NCBI RefSeq assembly: GCF_028527925.1
Contig: NZ_JAPESW010000001.1
Location: forward strand, 1-64,000
DNA: 64,000 nt
Direction of reading: 5' to 3'
Source: Cellulomonas fimi
Lineage (GTDB): Bacteria > Actinomycetota > Actinomycetes > Actinomycetales > Cellulomonadaceae
Shown in pieces: positions 17,269-25,396 of the stretch. The position numbers and the translations under genes were made by a program. The first letter of the stretch is position 1; each line of letters begins with the position of its first letter. Below the pieces are notes generated by a model, which saw only the letters and a program-made list of their open reading frames with translations, ran no database searches and was not told the origin of the DNA.

Positions 17269-18687
17269 ATGACCGACGCCCCCGAGACCACGCCCGACCC
17301 GGTCGCGCCCGACGCCTCTGCGCCGCGGTCCGAGGGGCTCTCCCGGCGCGCGCTGCTCGGGCTGGGCGGCGGCGTCGCGGCGGTCGCCGCGGCGGCCGGC
17401 TTCGGTGCCGCACGCGCGACGACGGCCGCCGCGACCGCACCGACCGCAAGCGGGGCCCCGGGCACCTTCCCGTTCACGGGGGTGCACCAGGCGGGGATCG
17501 TGACGCCCGCGCAGGACCGCCTGTACCTCGCGGCGTTCGACGTCACGACGGACTCGCGCGACGAGCTCGTCGCGCTGCTCCGTCGCTGGACCACGACCGC
17601 GGCCAGGCTCACGCAGGGCCTGTCCGCGGGGCCGTTCGGCCCGGCGTCCGGGCCGTACGACGCCCCGCCGGACGACACCGGTGAGGTCGCGGACCTGCCG
17701 CCCGCCGGGCTCACGCTCACGTTCGGCTTCGGACGCTCCCTGTTCGTCGGCACCCCCGCGCCCGACGGCACGCCCGGCACCGACCGGTTCCGGCTCGCCG
17801 ACCGGCTGCCCGGTGGGCTCGTCGAGCTGCCGCACTTCCCCGGCGACGCGCTCGACCCGGCGCGCAGCGACGGCGACCTCGTGGTGCAGGCGTGCGCGGA
17901 CGACCCGCAGGTCGCCGTGCACGCGATCCGCAACCTGTCCCGCGCCGCGTTCGGTGCGGCCGCGATCCGGTGGACGCAGCTCGGCTACGGGCGCACGTCG
18001 TCGACGAGCACCGCGCAGCGCACCCCGCGCAACCTGTTCGGCTTCAAGGACGGCACGGCGAACGTCAAGGCCGAGGAGGACGACGCCCTCGACGCGCACG
18101 TCTGGGTCCCCGAGCAGGCCGCGCGGGACGACGCGGGCGGCGGCGTCGACTCGGCCTGGCTGACGGGCGGCACGTACCTTGTCGCGCGGCGCATCCGGAT
18201 GATCATCGAGACGTGGGACCGCACGTCGCTGCGCGAGCAGGAGACGCTCGTCGGCCGCACCAAGGGCGAGGGCGCGCCGCTGTCGGGCGGCACCGAGTTC
18301 ACCGAGCCCGACTTCGCGGCGACGGGCCGCGGTGACGCGCCGCTGATCGCGACGAACAGCCACGTCCGCCTCGCGCACCCCGACCAGAACGACGGCGTGC
18401 GCATGCTGCGCCGGGGCTACAACTTCACCGACGGCAACGACGCGCTCGGCCGACTCGACGCCGGCCTGTTCTTCCTCGCCTTCGTCCGGGACCCCCGCAC
18501 GCACTACGTGCCCATGCAGAACCGGCTGTCGGCGCAGGACGGGCTCATGGAGTACCTGCAGCACACCGGGTCGGGCCTGTTCGCCGTCCCGCCGGGCGTC
18601 CCCGACGGGTCGCTCGTGCTCGGCGCCGACGGCACGCCGGTGACCACGGACGACAGCCCGTTCATCGGCTCGGCGCTCTTCGCCTGA
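17269..18687 (+). CDS. efeB: Deferrochelatase/DyP-type peroxidase EfeB
   Basis: 472 residues. A twin-arginine signal (SRRALL at 25-30 followed by a Gly/Ala-rich hydrophobic stretch) shows export by Tat with bound haem. The DyP peroxidase signature GFKDGTAN carries the distal catalytic aspartate. In efeUOB systems it oxidises ferrous iron or removes iron from haem. The tatB gene lies at 47.8 kb. Last gene of the operon. Confidence 0.94.
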   Translation: MTDAPETTPDPVAPDASAPRSEGLSRRALLGLGGGVAAVAAAAGFGAARATTAAATAPTASGAPGTFPFTGVHQAGIVTPAQDRLYLAAFDVTTDSRDELVALLRRWTTTAARLTQGLSAGPFGPASGPYDAPPDDTGEVADLPPAGLTLTFGFGRSLFVGTPAPDGTPGTDRFRLADRLPGGLVELPHFPGDALDPARSDGDLVVQACADDPQVAVHAIRNLSRAAFGAAAIRWTQLGYGRTSSTSTAQRTPRNLFGFKDGTANVKAEEDDALDAHVWVPEQAARDDAGGGVDSAWLTGGTYLVARRIRMIIETWDRTSLREQETLVGRTKGEGAPLSGGTEFTEPDFAATGRGDAPLIATNSHVRLAHPDQNDGVRMLRRGYNFTDGNDALGRLDAGLFFLAFVRDPRTHYVPMQNRLSAQDGLMEYLQHTGSGLFAVPPGVPDGSLVLGADGTPVTTDDSPFIGSALFA

Positions 18688-18745
18688 CGAACGCCCCCAC
18701 GGCGGGCGCTCCGCCCGTCGGCGGTCTCCGGCGCCCCGGGACGGG

Positions 18746-18751
18746 TACCGT
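18746..18751 (+). promoter_or_regulatory. -10 hexamer for the EEP-phosphatase gene
   Basis: TACCGT ends 7 bases before GTG 18759. Because it overlaps an upstream in-frame GTG at 18750, it supports 18759 as the real, leaderless start. Confidence 0.5.
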
Positions 18752-18758
18752 GCGGCGC

Positions 18759-20816
18759 GTGACCACCCCTCCCGGCGGCAGCCGCACCTCGACCCCCGCC
18801 GGCAGCGCCCCCGATGTCGACCCCACCGCCGCCGCCGGCAGCCCGACGTCGGCGGCGAGCGGGCGCAGCACGACGCCGCCGGACGCCGGCACCCCGACGC
18901 GCGTGTGGCTCGTCGCGGCGCTCACGCTCGCCGCGCTGGAGGCCGTCCGCGCGAGCGGCCCGATGCTCGACCGGTGGTTCGCGGTCGGCACCGTCGCCGC
19001 GGGCGGCGCGGCCGTCGCGACGTACGCGGGCGCGGGGATCGTGGCCTCCGCGCTGCTGCTCGCCCGTCGCCGCACGTCGGGCACGCCGGACGCGCGCACG
19101 GTCCTCGCAGGTGCGGGCGTCCTGGCCCTCCTGCGGCTCGTCGTGCAGGCGCTCGACGGGCTCGCGCTCGACATCACCGGGCTGGTCTGGGTGGCCGTCA
19201 CGGTCGCGGTGCTGACGCTCGGCGTCGCGCACGTCGCCGGCCGCAGCGGCGGGGCCCGCCAGGCCGCGACCGGTCTCCTCGTCGGGTCCGGGCTCTCCGT
19301 GGGCCTCCAGCTGCTGCTCGGCACGTGGGACGCCGTCTGGCGGTCGGGAGCCGTCGGGTGGGTCGTCGCCCTGGCGGTCGCGATCGCGCCGTTCCTCGTG
19401 ACGCGCGGGCTCGTCGGCCCGGACGCCTCCCCCGAGCCGACCGGCCGCCCCCGCCGCCTGTGGGCGCTCGGGCCGTTCCTCGCCGTCACCGTGATGCTGC
19501 TCGCCAACCCGGCGTTCGCGGCGTCGCAGGCCGACGTGCCGCTCGACGTCGCGGGCCTCGTGCTGCTCGGCGCCTCCGCGCTCGGCGCGTGGCCGCTGCT
19601 GCGCCCCGACGTGTGGCCTGCCGCCGTCCGGGTCGGTGCCGCCGCGCTCCTCGCGGTCGGCACGGGCGTGAGCCTCTGGACGTCCGGCCCGGTGGCCCTC
19701 GTGGCGCTCGCCGGGACGCAGGTCGTCGCCGGCCTCGTCGTCGCGACCGTCCTCAGCACCCGCCGCCCGGCGCCGCCCGGGATCCCGCGGACCGCGATCA
19801 GCACGGGCGCGGCCGGGCTCGGGGTCGTGCTGCCGCTCCTGCTCTACATGCTCGACTACGACGTGCCGCTGCCGATCGACAACGCGTGGGTCGTGGTCCT
19901 CGCGGCTGCGGTCGTGGGTCTCGCGGGGCTGCGGCGCCGCACGCCCGAGGTCGCCGCGCAGGTCGACGAACCGCCGCTCGACGACGAGAAGGTCCCCGCT
20001 CGGGTCAACGCCGCGCGCCTGCTGCTGATCCCGGGGGTCGTGCTCGCCGTCGTGGGCGTCCTCGCCGGACACCGCGGCTGGAGCACCACCGGCGCGACCG
20101 TCCCCACGGCGGCCGCCGACGGGCCGCTCACCGTCGTCGACTGGAACCTGCACTACGGGGTGTCCCCGCTGACCGCGGTCGACCTCGAGGGGATCGCCCG
20201 GACGATCGAGGCCCTTGACCCCGACGTCGTCACGCTGCAGGAGCTCGAGCGCGGCTGGGTCTTCGGCGGGGGCGCCGATATGGCGACCTGGCTCGCGCAC
20301 CGGCTCGACATGACGATCCGCTTCGCCCCGGCCGCGGACCGGCAGTTCGGCAACGCCGTGCTCGCGCGCTCGGGTCTCACCGACGTGGCCGTGCACCCGC
20401 TCCCCTACGGGGACGGACCGCAGCAGCGGTCGGCGCTGTCCGCGACGGTGACGACCGCGTCCGGGACCTCGGTGCGGGTCACCTCCGTGCACCTGCAGCA
20501 CCGCGCGTCCAACACCCCGACCCGCCTCGACCAGCTCGACGCGCTGCTCGCCGCCGAGCCCGTCTCCGGGGCCGCGATCCTCGCGGGCGACCTCAACGCC
20601 GAGCCGGGCTCGCCCGAGCTCGACCTCCTCACGGACGCCGGGTGGGTCAGCGCGGTCGACGAGGCGGGCGACCCCGACGCGCTCACCGAGCCGAGCACCG
20701 ACCCCGGGCACCGCATCGACTGGGTGCTCGGTCAGGGCGTGACGTTCACCGCCGCGACCGTGGGCACGTCGACGCTCTCCGACCACCTCCCGGTGACGGC
20801 CACGTTCACGCCCTGA
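18759..20816 (+). CDS. Membrane-anchored endonuclease/exonuclease/phosphatase-family protein
   Basis: 685 residues: a Pro/Thr/Ala-rich N-terminus, roughly ten transmembrane segments (about 45-450), then a C-terminal EEP domain (about 455-680). The domain shows VVDWNLHYG, the metal-binding Glu in LQELERGW, GDLNAEPGS and the catalytic SDHLPV. The layout places a phosphodiesterase domain outside the membrane, as in enzymes acting on lipids, inositol phosphates or extracellular nucleic acids. Substrate unknown. Confidence 0.87.
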   Translation: MTTPPGGSRTSTPAGSAPDVDPTAAAGSPTSAASGRSTTPPDAGTPTRVWLVAALTLAALEAVRASGPMLDRWFAVGTVAAGGAAVATYAGAGIVASALLLARRRTSGTPDARTVLAGAGVLALLRLVVQALDGLALDITGLVWVAVTVAVLTLGVAHVAGRSGGARQAATGLLVGSGLSVGLQLLLGTWDAVWRSGAVGWVVALAVAIAPFLVTRGLVGPDASPEPTGRPRRLWALGPFLAVTVMLLANPAFAASQADVPLDVAGLVLLGASALGAWPLLRPDVWPAAVRVGAAALLAVGTGVSLWTSGPVALVALAGTQVVAGLVVATVLSTRRPAPPGIPRTAISTGAAGLGVVLPLLLYMLDYDVPLPIDNAWVVVLAAAVVGLAGLRRRTPEVAAQVDEPPLDDEKVPARVNAARLLLIPGVVLAVVGVLAGHRGWSTTGATVPTAAADGPLTVVDWNLHYGVSPLTAVDLEGIARTIEALDPDVVTLQELERGWVFGGGADMATWLAHRLDMTIRFAPAADRQFGNAVLARSGLTDVAVHPLPYGDGPQQRSALSATVTTASGTSVRVTSVHLQHRASNTPTRLDQLDALLAAEPVSGAAILAGDLNAEPGSPELDLLTDAGWVSAVDEAGDPDALTEPSTDPGHRIDWVLGQGVTFTAATVGTSTLSDHLPVTATFTP

Positions 20817-20865
20817 CGGGCCGGCCGCGCTCCGGGCTCAGTCCGCACCTAAGCGGCCCGAGCCC

Positions 20866-20933
20866 TGCGCTCCGCTCCCGGCGCGTGCCGCTGCGCGACC
20901 CGCACCGTCCGCTGCGCTCCGGCCTCAGTCCGC
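20866..20933. repeat. Dispersed intergenic repeat, copy A
   Basis: It begins TGCGCTCCGCTCCCGGCG and later contains CACCGTCCGCTGCGCTCC, running into the lpdA stop codon. It aligns along about 65 bases with 31458-31531 (copy B), differing by scattered substitutions and small gaps. A shorter element, GCTCCGGGCTCAGTCCGC (20829-20846), nearly repeats its own end (20916-20933). Both copies sit at the 3' end of a minus-strand gene. Confidence 0.6.
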
Positions 20934-22388
20934 GGAACGGTGGTGGAGCATGCGCGCGACCTCGCCGATCGTCCCCGACATCGACGGGTACACCGTCGAC
21001 GCGTCGGCGACCTGGTCGGCGGTGAGGCGGTGGGTGACGGCGAGCGTGAGCGGGAAGATCGACTCGCTCGCACGCGGGCCGACGACGACCGCGCCCAGGA
21101 TCGTGCCCGTCCCCTCGGCGGCGAAGATCTTCACGAACCCGTCGCGCACGCCCAGCATCTTCGCGCGCGGGTTCCGGGCGAGCGGCAGCGTGCTGACGGT
21201 GTAGTGCACGCCGAGCTCGGCGAGGCGTGCCTCGGACGAGCCGACGGTCGCGATCTCGGGCGCGGTGAAGATGTTCGCCGACACCCCGCGCACCGACAGC
21301 GGCTTCACGGCGTCGCCGAGCGCGTGCGACATCGCGATGCGCCCCTGCGTCGCCGCGACGGACGCGAGCGGGAAGACCCCGGTCACGTCGCCGGCCGCGT
21401 AGACGCCGCGCACGGACGTCCGGGACACCTTGTCGACCTCGATGTGCCCCGACGGCGTGAGGCGCACGCCCGCCTCCTCGAGCCCGAGCCCCGCGGTGGT
21501 CGGGATCGAGCCGACGGCGAACAGCACGTGCGACGCCTCGATGACGCGCCCGTCGGCGAGCGAGACCTCGACCCGGTCGCCGACGCGCCGCGCCCCCGCG
21601 GCGCGCGAGCGCGACAGCACGGTCATGCCGCGCGCCTTGAAGACGTCCTCGAGCACCTGGGCGGCGTCGGCGTCCTCTCCGGGCAGGACGCGGTCGCGCG
21701 ACGACACGAGCGTCACGTCCGCGCCGAGCGACGTGTACGCGCCGGCGAACTCGGCACCCGTCACGCCGGACCCGACGACGACGAGCTTCTCGGGCAGCTC
21801 CTGCAGGTCGTACAGCTGCGTCCACGTGAGGATGCGCTCGCCGTCGGGCACGGCCTCGGGCAGGACGCGCGGCGTCGCGCCGGTCGAGACGAGCACGACG
21901 TCGGCGTCGAGGACCTGCTCCTCACCGTCGGCCGACGTCGCGACGACGCGCGACGGGCCGTCGAGCCGGCCGTGGCCGAGGACGGTCCGGACGCCCTCGC
22001 GGTCCAGTCGCGCGCGGATGTCGGCGGACTGCGCGGCCGCGAGCGCCTTGACGCGCGCGTTGACCGCGGCGAGGTCGATGCTGTGCCGCACGAGCGAGCC
22101 GACGCCCGACTCGGCGATCGAGCCCGGGGTGCTGATCCCGTCGAGGCGGATGCCGAGCTCGGGCGCGCGGTCCGCGATCGTCATCCACTCCGCGGTGGCG
22201 ATGAGCGTCTTCGACGGCACGACGTCGGTCAGCACCGCGGCACCACCCAGGCCCGCCCGCTCGACGACGGTGACGTCGGCGCCCAGGCGGCGTGCGACGA
22301 GCGCGGCCTCGTAGCCGCCGGGTCCGCCGCCGACGACGACGACGCGGGGCGCTCGGGAACGGTCGGTGTCCTGCGACGGGGTGCTCAC
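20925..22388 (-). CDS. lpdA: LpdA-type flavoprotein NAD(P)H:quinone reductase
   Basis: 487 residues with the pyridine nucleotide-disulfide oxidoreductase fold: FAD site VVVGGGPGGYEAA at the N-terminus, second dinucleotide motif VVVGSGVTGAEFAG, and AAGDVTG for FAD. The redox-active CxxxxC of true dihydrolipoamide dehydrogenases is missing: the equivalent stretch reads GLGGAAVLTDVVPSK. This matches M. tuberculosis LpdA (Rv3303c), a quinone reductase, so it should not be called a lipoamide dehydrogenase. A CAGAAT hexamer ends 8 bases before GTG 22388. It is divergent from the PNP gene. Confidence 0.9.
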   Translation of the reverse strand: MSTPSQDTDRSRAPRVVVVGGGPGGYEAALVARRLGADVTVVERAGLGGAAVLTDVVPSKTLIATAEWMTIADRAPELGIRLDGISTPGSIAESGVGSLVRHSIDLAAVNARVKALAAAQSADIRARLDREGVRTVLGHGRLDGPSRVVATSADGEEQVLDADVVLVSTGATPRVLPEAVPDGERILTWTQLYDLQELPEKLVVVGSGVTGAEFAGAYTSLGADVTLVSSRDRVLPGEDADAAQVLEDVFKARGMTVLSRSRAAGARRVGDRVEVSLADGRVIEASHVLFAVGSIPTTAGLGLEEAGVRLTPSGHIEVDKVSRTSVRGVYAAGDVTGVFPLASVAATQGRIAMSHALGDAVKPLSVRGVSANIFTAPEIATVGSSEARLAELGVHYTVSTLPLARNPRAKMLGVRDGFVKIFAAEGTGTILGAVVVGPRASESIFPLTLAVTHRLTADQVADASTVYPSMSGTIGEVARMLHHRSAD

Positions 22389-22451
22389 GGGTGCCCATTC
22401 TGCCTGCCCGCCCCGCTCGCGGCGTCCTGCGTCGGAGCCGTCGGTGCGGGC

Positions 22452-22457
22452 TAGCCT
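22452..22457 (+). promoter_or_regulatory. -10 hexamer for punA
   Basis: TAGCCT ends 6 bases before ATG 22464, one of the clearest leaderless arrangements in the window. Confidence 0.55.
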
Positions 22458-22463
22458 TCGAGC

Positions 22464-23315
22464 ATGAGCGACCTCACCGACGTGCCCGACCTCGACGACC
22501 CCGCGACCGACCCGTTCGAGGTGGCCCGTGCGGCCGCCGCCCACCTCGCGAGCGCGACCGGTGTCGCGAAGCACGACGTGGCGCTCGTGCTCGGCTCGGG
22601 CTGGGGCGGCGCGGCGGACCTGCTGGGCGAGACGGTCGCCGAGCTGCCGAGCACCGAGGTGCCCGGGTTCAGCGCGGCGGCGGTCGTCGGCCACGTCGGC
22701 ACGATCCGTTCGATCCGCATCGCGGGCTCGCCCGACGACGCCCCCCGGCACGCGCTCGTGCTCGGCTCGCGCACCCACCTGTACGAGGGCCGGGGCGTGC
22801 GACGCGTGGTGCACGGCGTCCGGACCGCGGCCGCCGCGGGCGCGTCGGTGCTGGTCCTGACCAACGGCTGCGGCGGGCTCAACCCGGCGTGGGGTCCGGG
22901 CACGCCCGTCCTCATCAAGGACCACATCAACCTCACGGCGACGTCGCCGCTCGAGGGCGCGACGTTCGTCGACCTCACCGACCTGTACTCGGCACGGCTG
23001 CGCGACGTGGCCCGCACGGTCGACCCGTCGCTCGACGAGGGCGTGTACGTGCAGTTCCGCGGCCCGCACTACGAGACGCCCGCCGAGGTCGCGATGGCGG
23101 GGCGGATCGGCGGGGACCTGGTCGGGATGTCGACGACGCTCGAGGCGATCGCGGCCCGTCAGGCGGGCCTGGAGATCCTGGGCGTGTCCCTCGTGACGAA
23201 CTTCGGCGCGGGCATCAGCGACCAGCCGCTGTCGCACGCCGAGGTCCTCGAGGCCGGTGCGGCCGCAGGCCCGCGGATCAGCGCGCTGCTCGCGGAGGTC
23301 GTCCGGCGCGTCTGA
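22464..23315 (+). CDS. punA: Purine nucleoside phosphorylase (trimeric type)
   Basis: 283 residues. Motifs of the trimeric PNP family: LVLGSGWGG (phosphate loop), LTNGCGGLN, the VQFRGPHYETPAE signature, GMSTTLEAIAARQ and VTNFGAGIS near the base-binding Asn. It cleaves (deoxy)guanosine and (deoxy)inosine to base plus (deoxy)ribose-1-phosphate. With adenosine deaminase at 28.6 kb it forms the purine branch of the salvage cluster. Followed by a phosphohexomutase gene, as in mycobacteria (deoD-pmmB). Confidence 0.94.
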   Translation: MSDLTDVPDLDDPATDPFEVARAAAAHLASATGVAKHDVALVLGSGWGGAADLLGETVAELPSTEVPGFSAAAVVGHVGTIRSIRIAGSPDDAPRHALVLGSRTHLYEGRGVRRVVHGVRTAAAAGASVLVLTNGCGGLNPAWGPGTPVLIKDHINLTATSPLEGATFVDLTDLYSARLRDVARTVDPSLDEGVYVQFRGPHYETPAEVAMAGRIGGDLVGMSTTLEAIAARQAGLEILGVSLVTNFGAGISDQPLSHAEVLEAGAAAGPRISALLAEVVRRV

Positions 23316-23321
23316 CGCCGG

Positions 23322-23362
23322 CCTCGCACGAACCTCGCACGACCCCGCACGACCCCGCACGA
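23322..23362 (+). repeat. Four short tandem repeats upstream of the phosphohexomutase
   Basis: Four imperfect 10-11-base units (CCTCGCACGAA, CCTCGCACGA, CCCCGCACGA, CCCCGCACGA) lie directly after the PNP gene. Further on, GGGACCTTC occurs twice 11 bases apart (23448-23456 and 23459-23467). Possible binding array or simple slippage product. Confidence 0.6.
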
Positions 23363-23493
23363 CGACGGACGCCCGCGGCCACCGGATCCCGGCTGCGGGC
23401 TTCCGCGCACGTCAGGAGCCTCGGCACACGTGCCCGCCGCGCCACCGGGACCTTCGGCGGGACCTTCCGCGACGCTTTCAGTACGTTGGCCCC

Positions 23494-25344
23494 ATGACCG
23501 GCGACGTGGTGTGGGCGGACCTCGAGGCGCAGGTGCAGGCGTGGATCGACGACGACCCTGACCCGCGGACGGCGCAGGAGCTGCGCGACCTGCTGACGAC
23601 GGCCCGGACCGGGCCCGTGGGGCTCGCCCCGGGGCAGGAGCCCGACCCGACGCAGCGGCAGGCGCTCGACGCCCGACGCGTGGCGCGCAACGAGCTGGCC
23701 GACCGCTTCCAGGGGCTGCTGCAGTTCGGCACGGCCGGGCTGCGCGGGCGCCTCGCGGGCGGTCCGCACCGGATGAACCGCGCGGTCGTCATCCGCGCCG
23801 CGTCGGGCATCGCGGACTTCCTGCTGGGCGAGCTCGACGGTGTGACCCCGCCGCCGCGCGTGGCCGTCGGGTACGACGCGCGCCACAACTCGCGGCAGTT
23901 CGCGCTCGACACCGCGGGCGTGCTGACGGCGGTGGGCATCGAGGTCCTGCTGCTGCCCGAGGAACTCCCGACGCCCGTGCTCGCGTTCGCGGTGCGCCAC
24001 CTCGAGGCCGACGCCGGGATCATGGTGACCGCGTCCCACAACCCGCCCCAGGACAACGGCTACAAGGTCTACCTCGGCGGTCGCGTCGTCACGGACGGCG
24101 GCCAGGGCGCCCAGATCGTGCCGCCGACCGACACCGCGATCGCCGCCGAGATCGCGCGCGTGCCGTCGGTCGCCTCGGTCCCGCGCGCCGACCACGGCTG
24201 GACCGTGCTCGGGCCCGAGGTGCTCGACGCCTACGTCGGCGCGGTGGTGGGCCTCGCGGACCGGTCGCCGGAGGCCCGTGCGGCCGCCAAGAAGCTGCGC
24301 ATCGTCCTCACGCCGCTGCACGGCGTCGGCGGGAAGGTCGCGCAGCGCGTGCTCGCCGCGGCGGGGTTCACGGACGTGCTCGTCGTGCCGGAGCAGGAGT
24401 TCCCCGACCCGGACTTCCCGTCCGTCGCGTTCCCCAACCCCGAGGAGCCCGGCGCGATCGACCTCGCGATCGGCCTGGCCGGCGACGAGAACGCGGACCT
24501 CGTGCTCGCGCTCGACCCGGACGCCGACCGGTGCGCCGTCGCGGTCCAGGACCTGCGGACGCGTTCCTACCGCGGCCCCGACACCGCGGGCGCCGAGGGC
24601 TGGCGCATGCTGCACGGCGACGAGACGGGTGCGCTGCTCGGCGACCTGGCCGCGCGCCGGGCGACGGCCGCGGGGACCGACCACGCGGTCCTCGCGAGCT
24701 CGATCGTCTCGTCGCGCCTGCTCGGTGAGATCGCCACCAGCGCGGGTCTGCGCCACGCCCAGACGCTCACGGGCTTCAAGTGGATCTCGCGCGTCGACGG
24801 CCTGGTGTTCGGGTACGAGGAGGCGCTCGGGTACTGCGTCGACCCCGCGCACGTGCGCGACAAGGACGGCATCTCGGCCGCGCTCACCGTCGCCGGGCTC
24901 GCGGCCTCGCTCAAGGCGCAGGGTCGCACCCTCGTCGGCGCGCTCGACGACCTCGCGCGCACGCACGGCCTCCACCTCACCGACCAGGTGTCGGCGCGGT
25001 TCGCGGACCTCGCGGACATCGCCGCGACCGTGCAGCGCCTGCGCGAGGCGCCGCCGCAGCACATCGCCGGGGTCCGGGTCACGTCCGTGGTCGACCTCGC
25101 CGCCGGCACCGACGACGACCGGGACGGCCTGCCGCCGACCGAGGGGCTGCGGCTCCTCACGGCCGACGGGACGCGTGTCGTCGTGCGGCCCAGCGGCACC
25201 GAGCCCAAGGTCAAGTGCTACCTCGAGGTCGTCGAGCCCGTCCCGGCGGGGGCGGACGACGACGCCGTCGGGCATGCGCGGCACGCGGCGCGTGCCCGGC
25301 TCGACGCGGTTGCGGCCGACGTCCGCTCGGTGCTCGGGCTCTAG
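23494..25344 (+). CDS. pmmB: Phosphohexomutase/phosphopentomutase-family protein
   Basis: 616 residues, the four-domain alpha-D-phosphohexomutase fold: substrate entry FGTAGLRG, phosphoserine loop TASHNPPQDNGYK, metal loop DPDADR, sugar-binding GYEEALGY and phosphate-binding RPSGTEPK. Annotated relatives are phosphomannomutases, but its position between nucleoside phosphorylase and the deoC-add-deoA-cdd cluster suggests (deoxy)ribose 1-P/5-P isomerisation. TACGTT (23482-23487) ends 6 bases before the ATG; leaderless. Confidence 0.9.
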   Translation: MTGDVVWADLEAQVQAWIDDDPDPRTAQELRDLLTTARTGPVGLAPGQEPDPTQRQALDARRVARNELADRFQGLLQFGTAGLRGRLAGGPHRMNRAVVIRAASGIADFLLGELDGVTPPPRVAVGYDARHNSRQFALDTAGVLTAVGIEVLLLPEELPTPVLAFAVRHLEADAGIMVTASHNPPQDNGYKVYLGGRVVTDGGQGAQIVPPTDTAIAAEIARVPSVASVPRADHGWTVLGPEVLDAYVGAVVGLADRSPEARAAAKKLRIVLTPLHGVGGKVAQRVLAAAGFTDVLVVPEQEFPDPDFPSVAFPNPEEPGAIDLAIGLAGDENADLVLALDPDADRCAVAVQDLRTRSYRGPDTAGAEGWRMLHGDETGALLGDLAARRATAAGTDHAVLASSIVSSRLLGEIATSAGLRHAQTLTGFKWISRVDGLVFGYEEALGYCVDPAHVRDKDGISAALTVAGLAASLKAQGRTLVGALDDLARTHGLHLTDQVSARFADLADIAATVQRLREAPPQHIAGVRVTSVVDLAAGTDDDRDGLPPTEGLRLLTADGTRVVVRPSGTEPKVKCYLEVVEPVPAGADDDAVGHARHAARARLDAVAADVRSVLGL

Positions 25345-25396
25345 CGCCGACCGGCGCCGACGCGCTCGGGCCGCTGACGGACGCCTCGTGCGCGCG

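Noticed and set aside
20925..23360. lpdA frame extended through 23360
   Set aside because: The upstream part runs antisense through the PNP gene; GTG 22388 directly precedes the FAD-binding motif.
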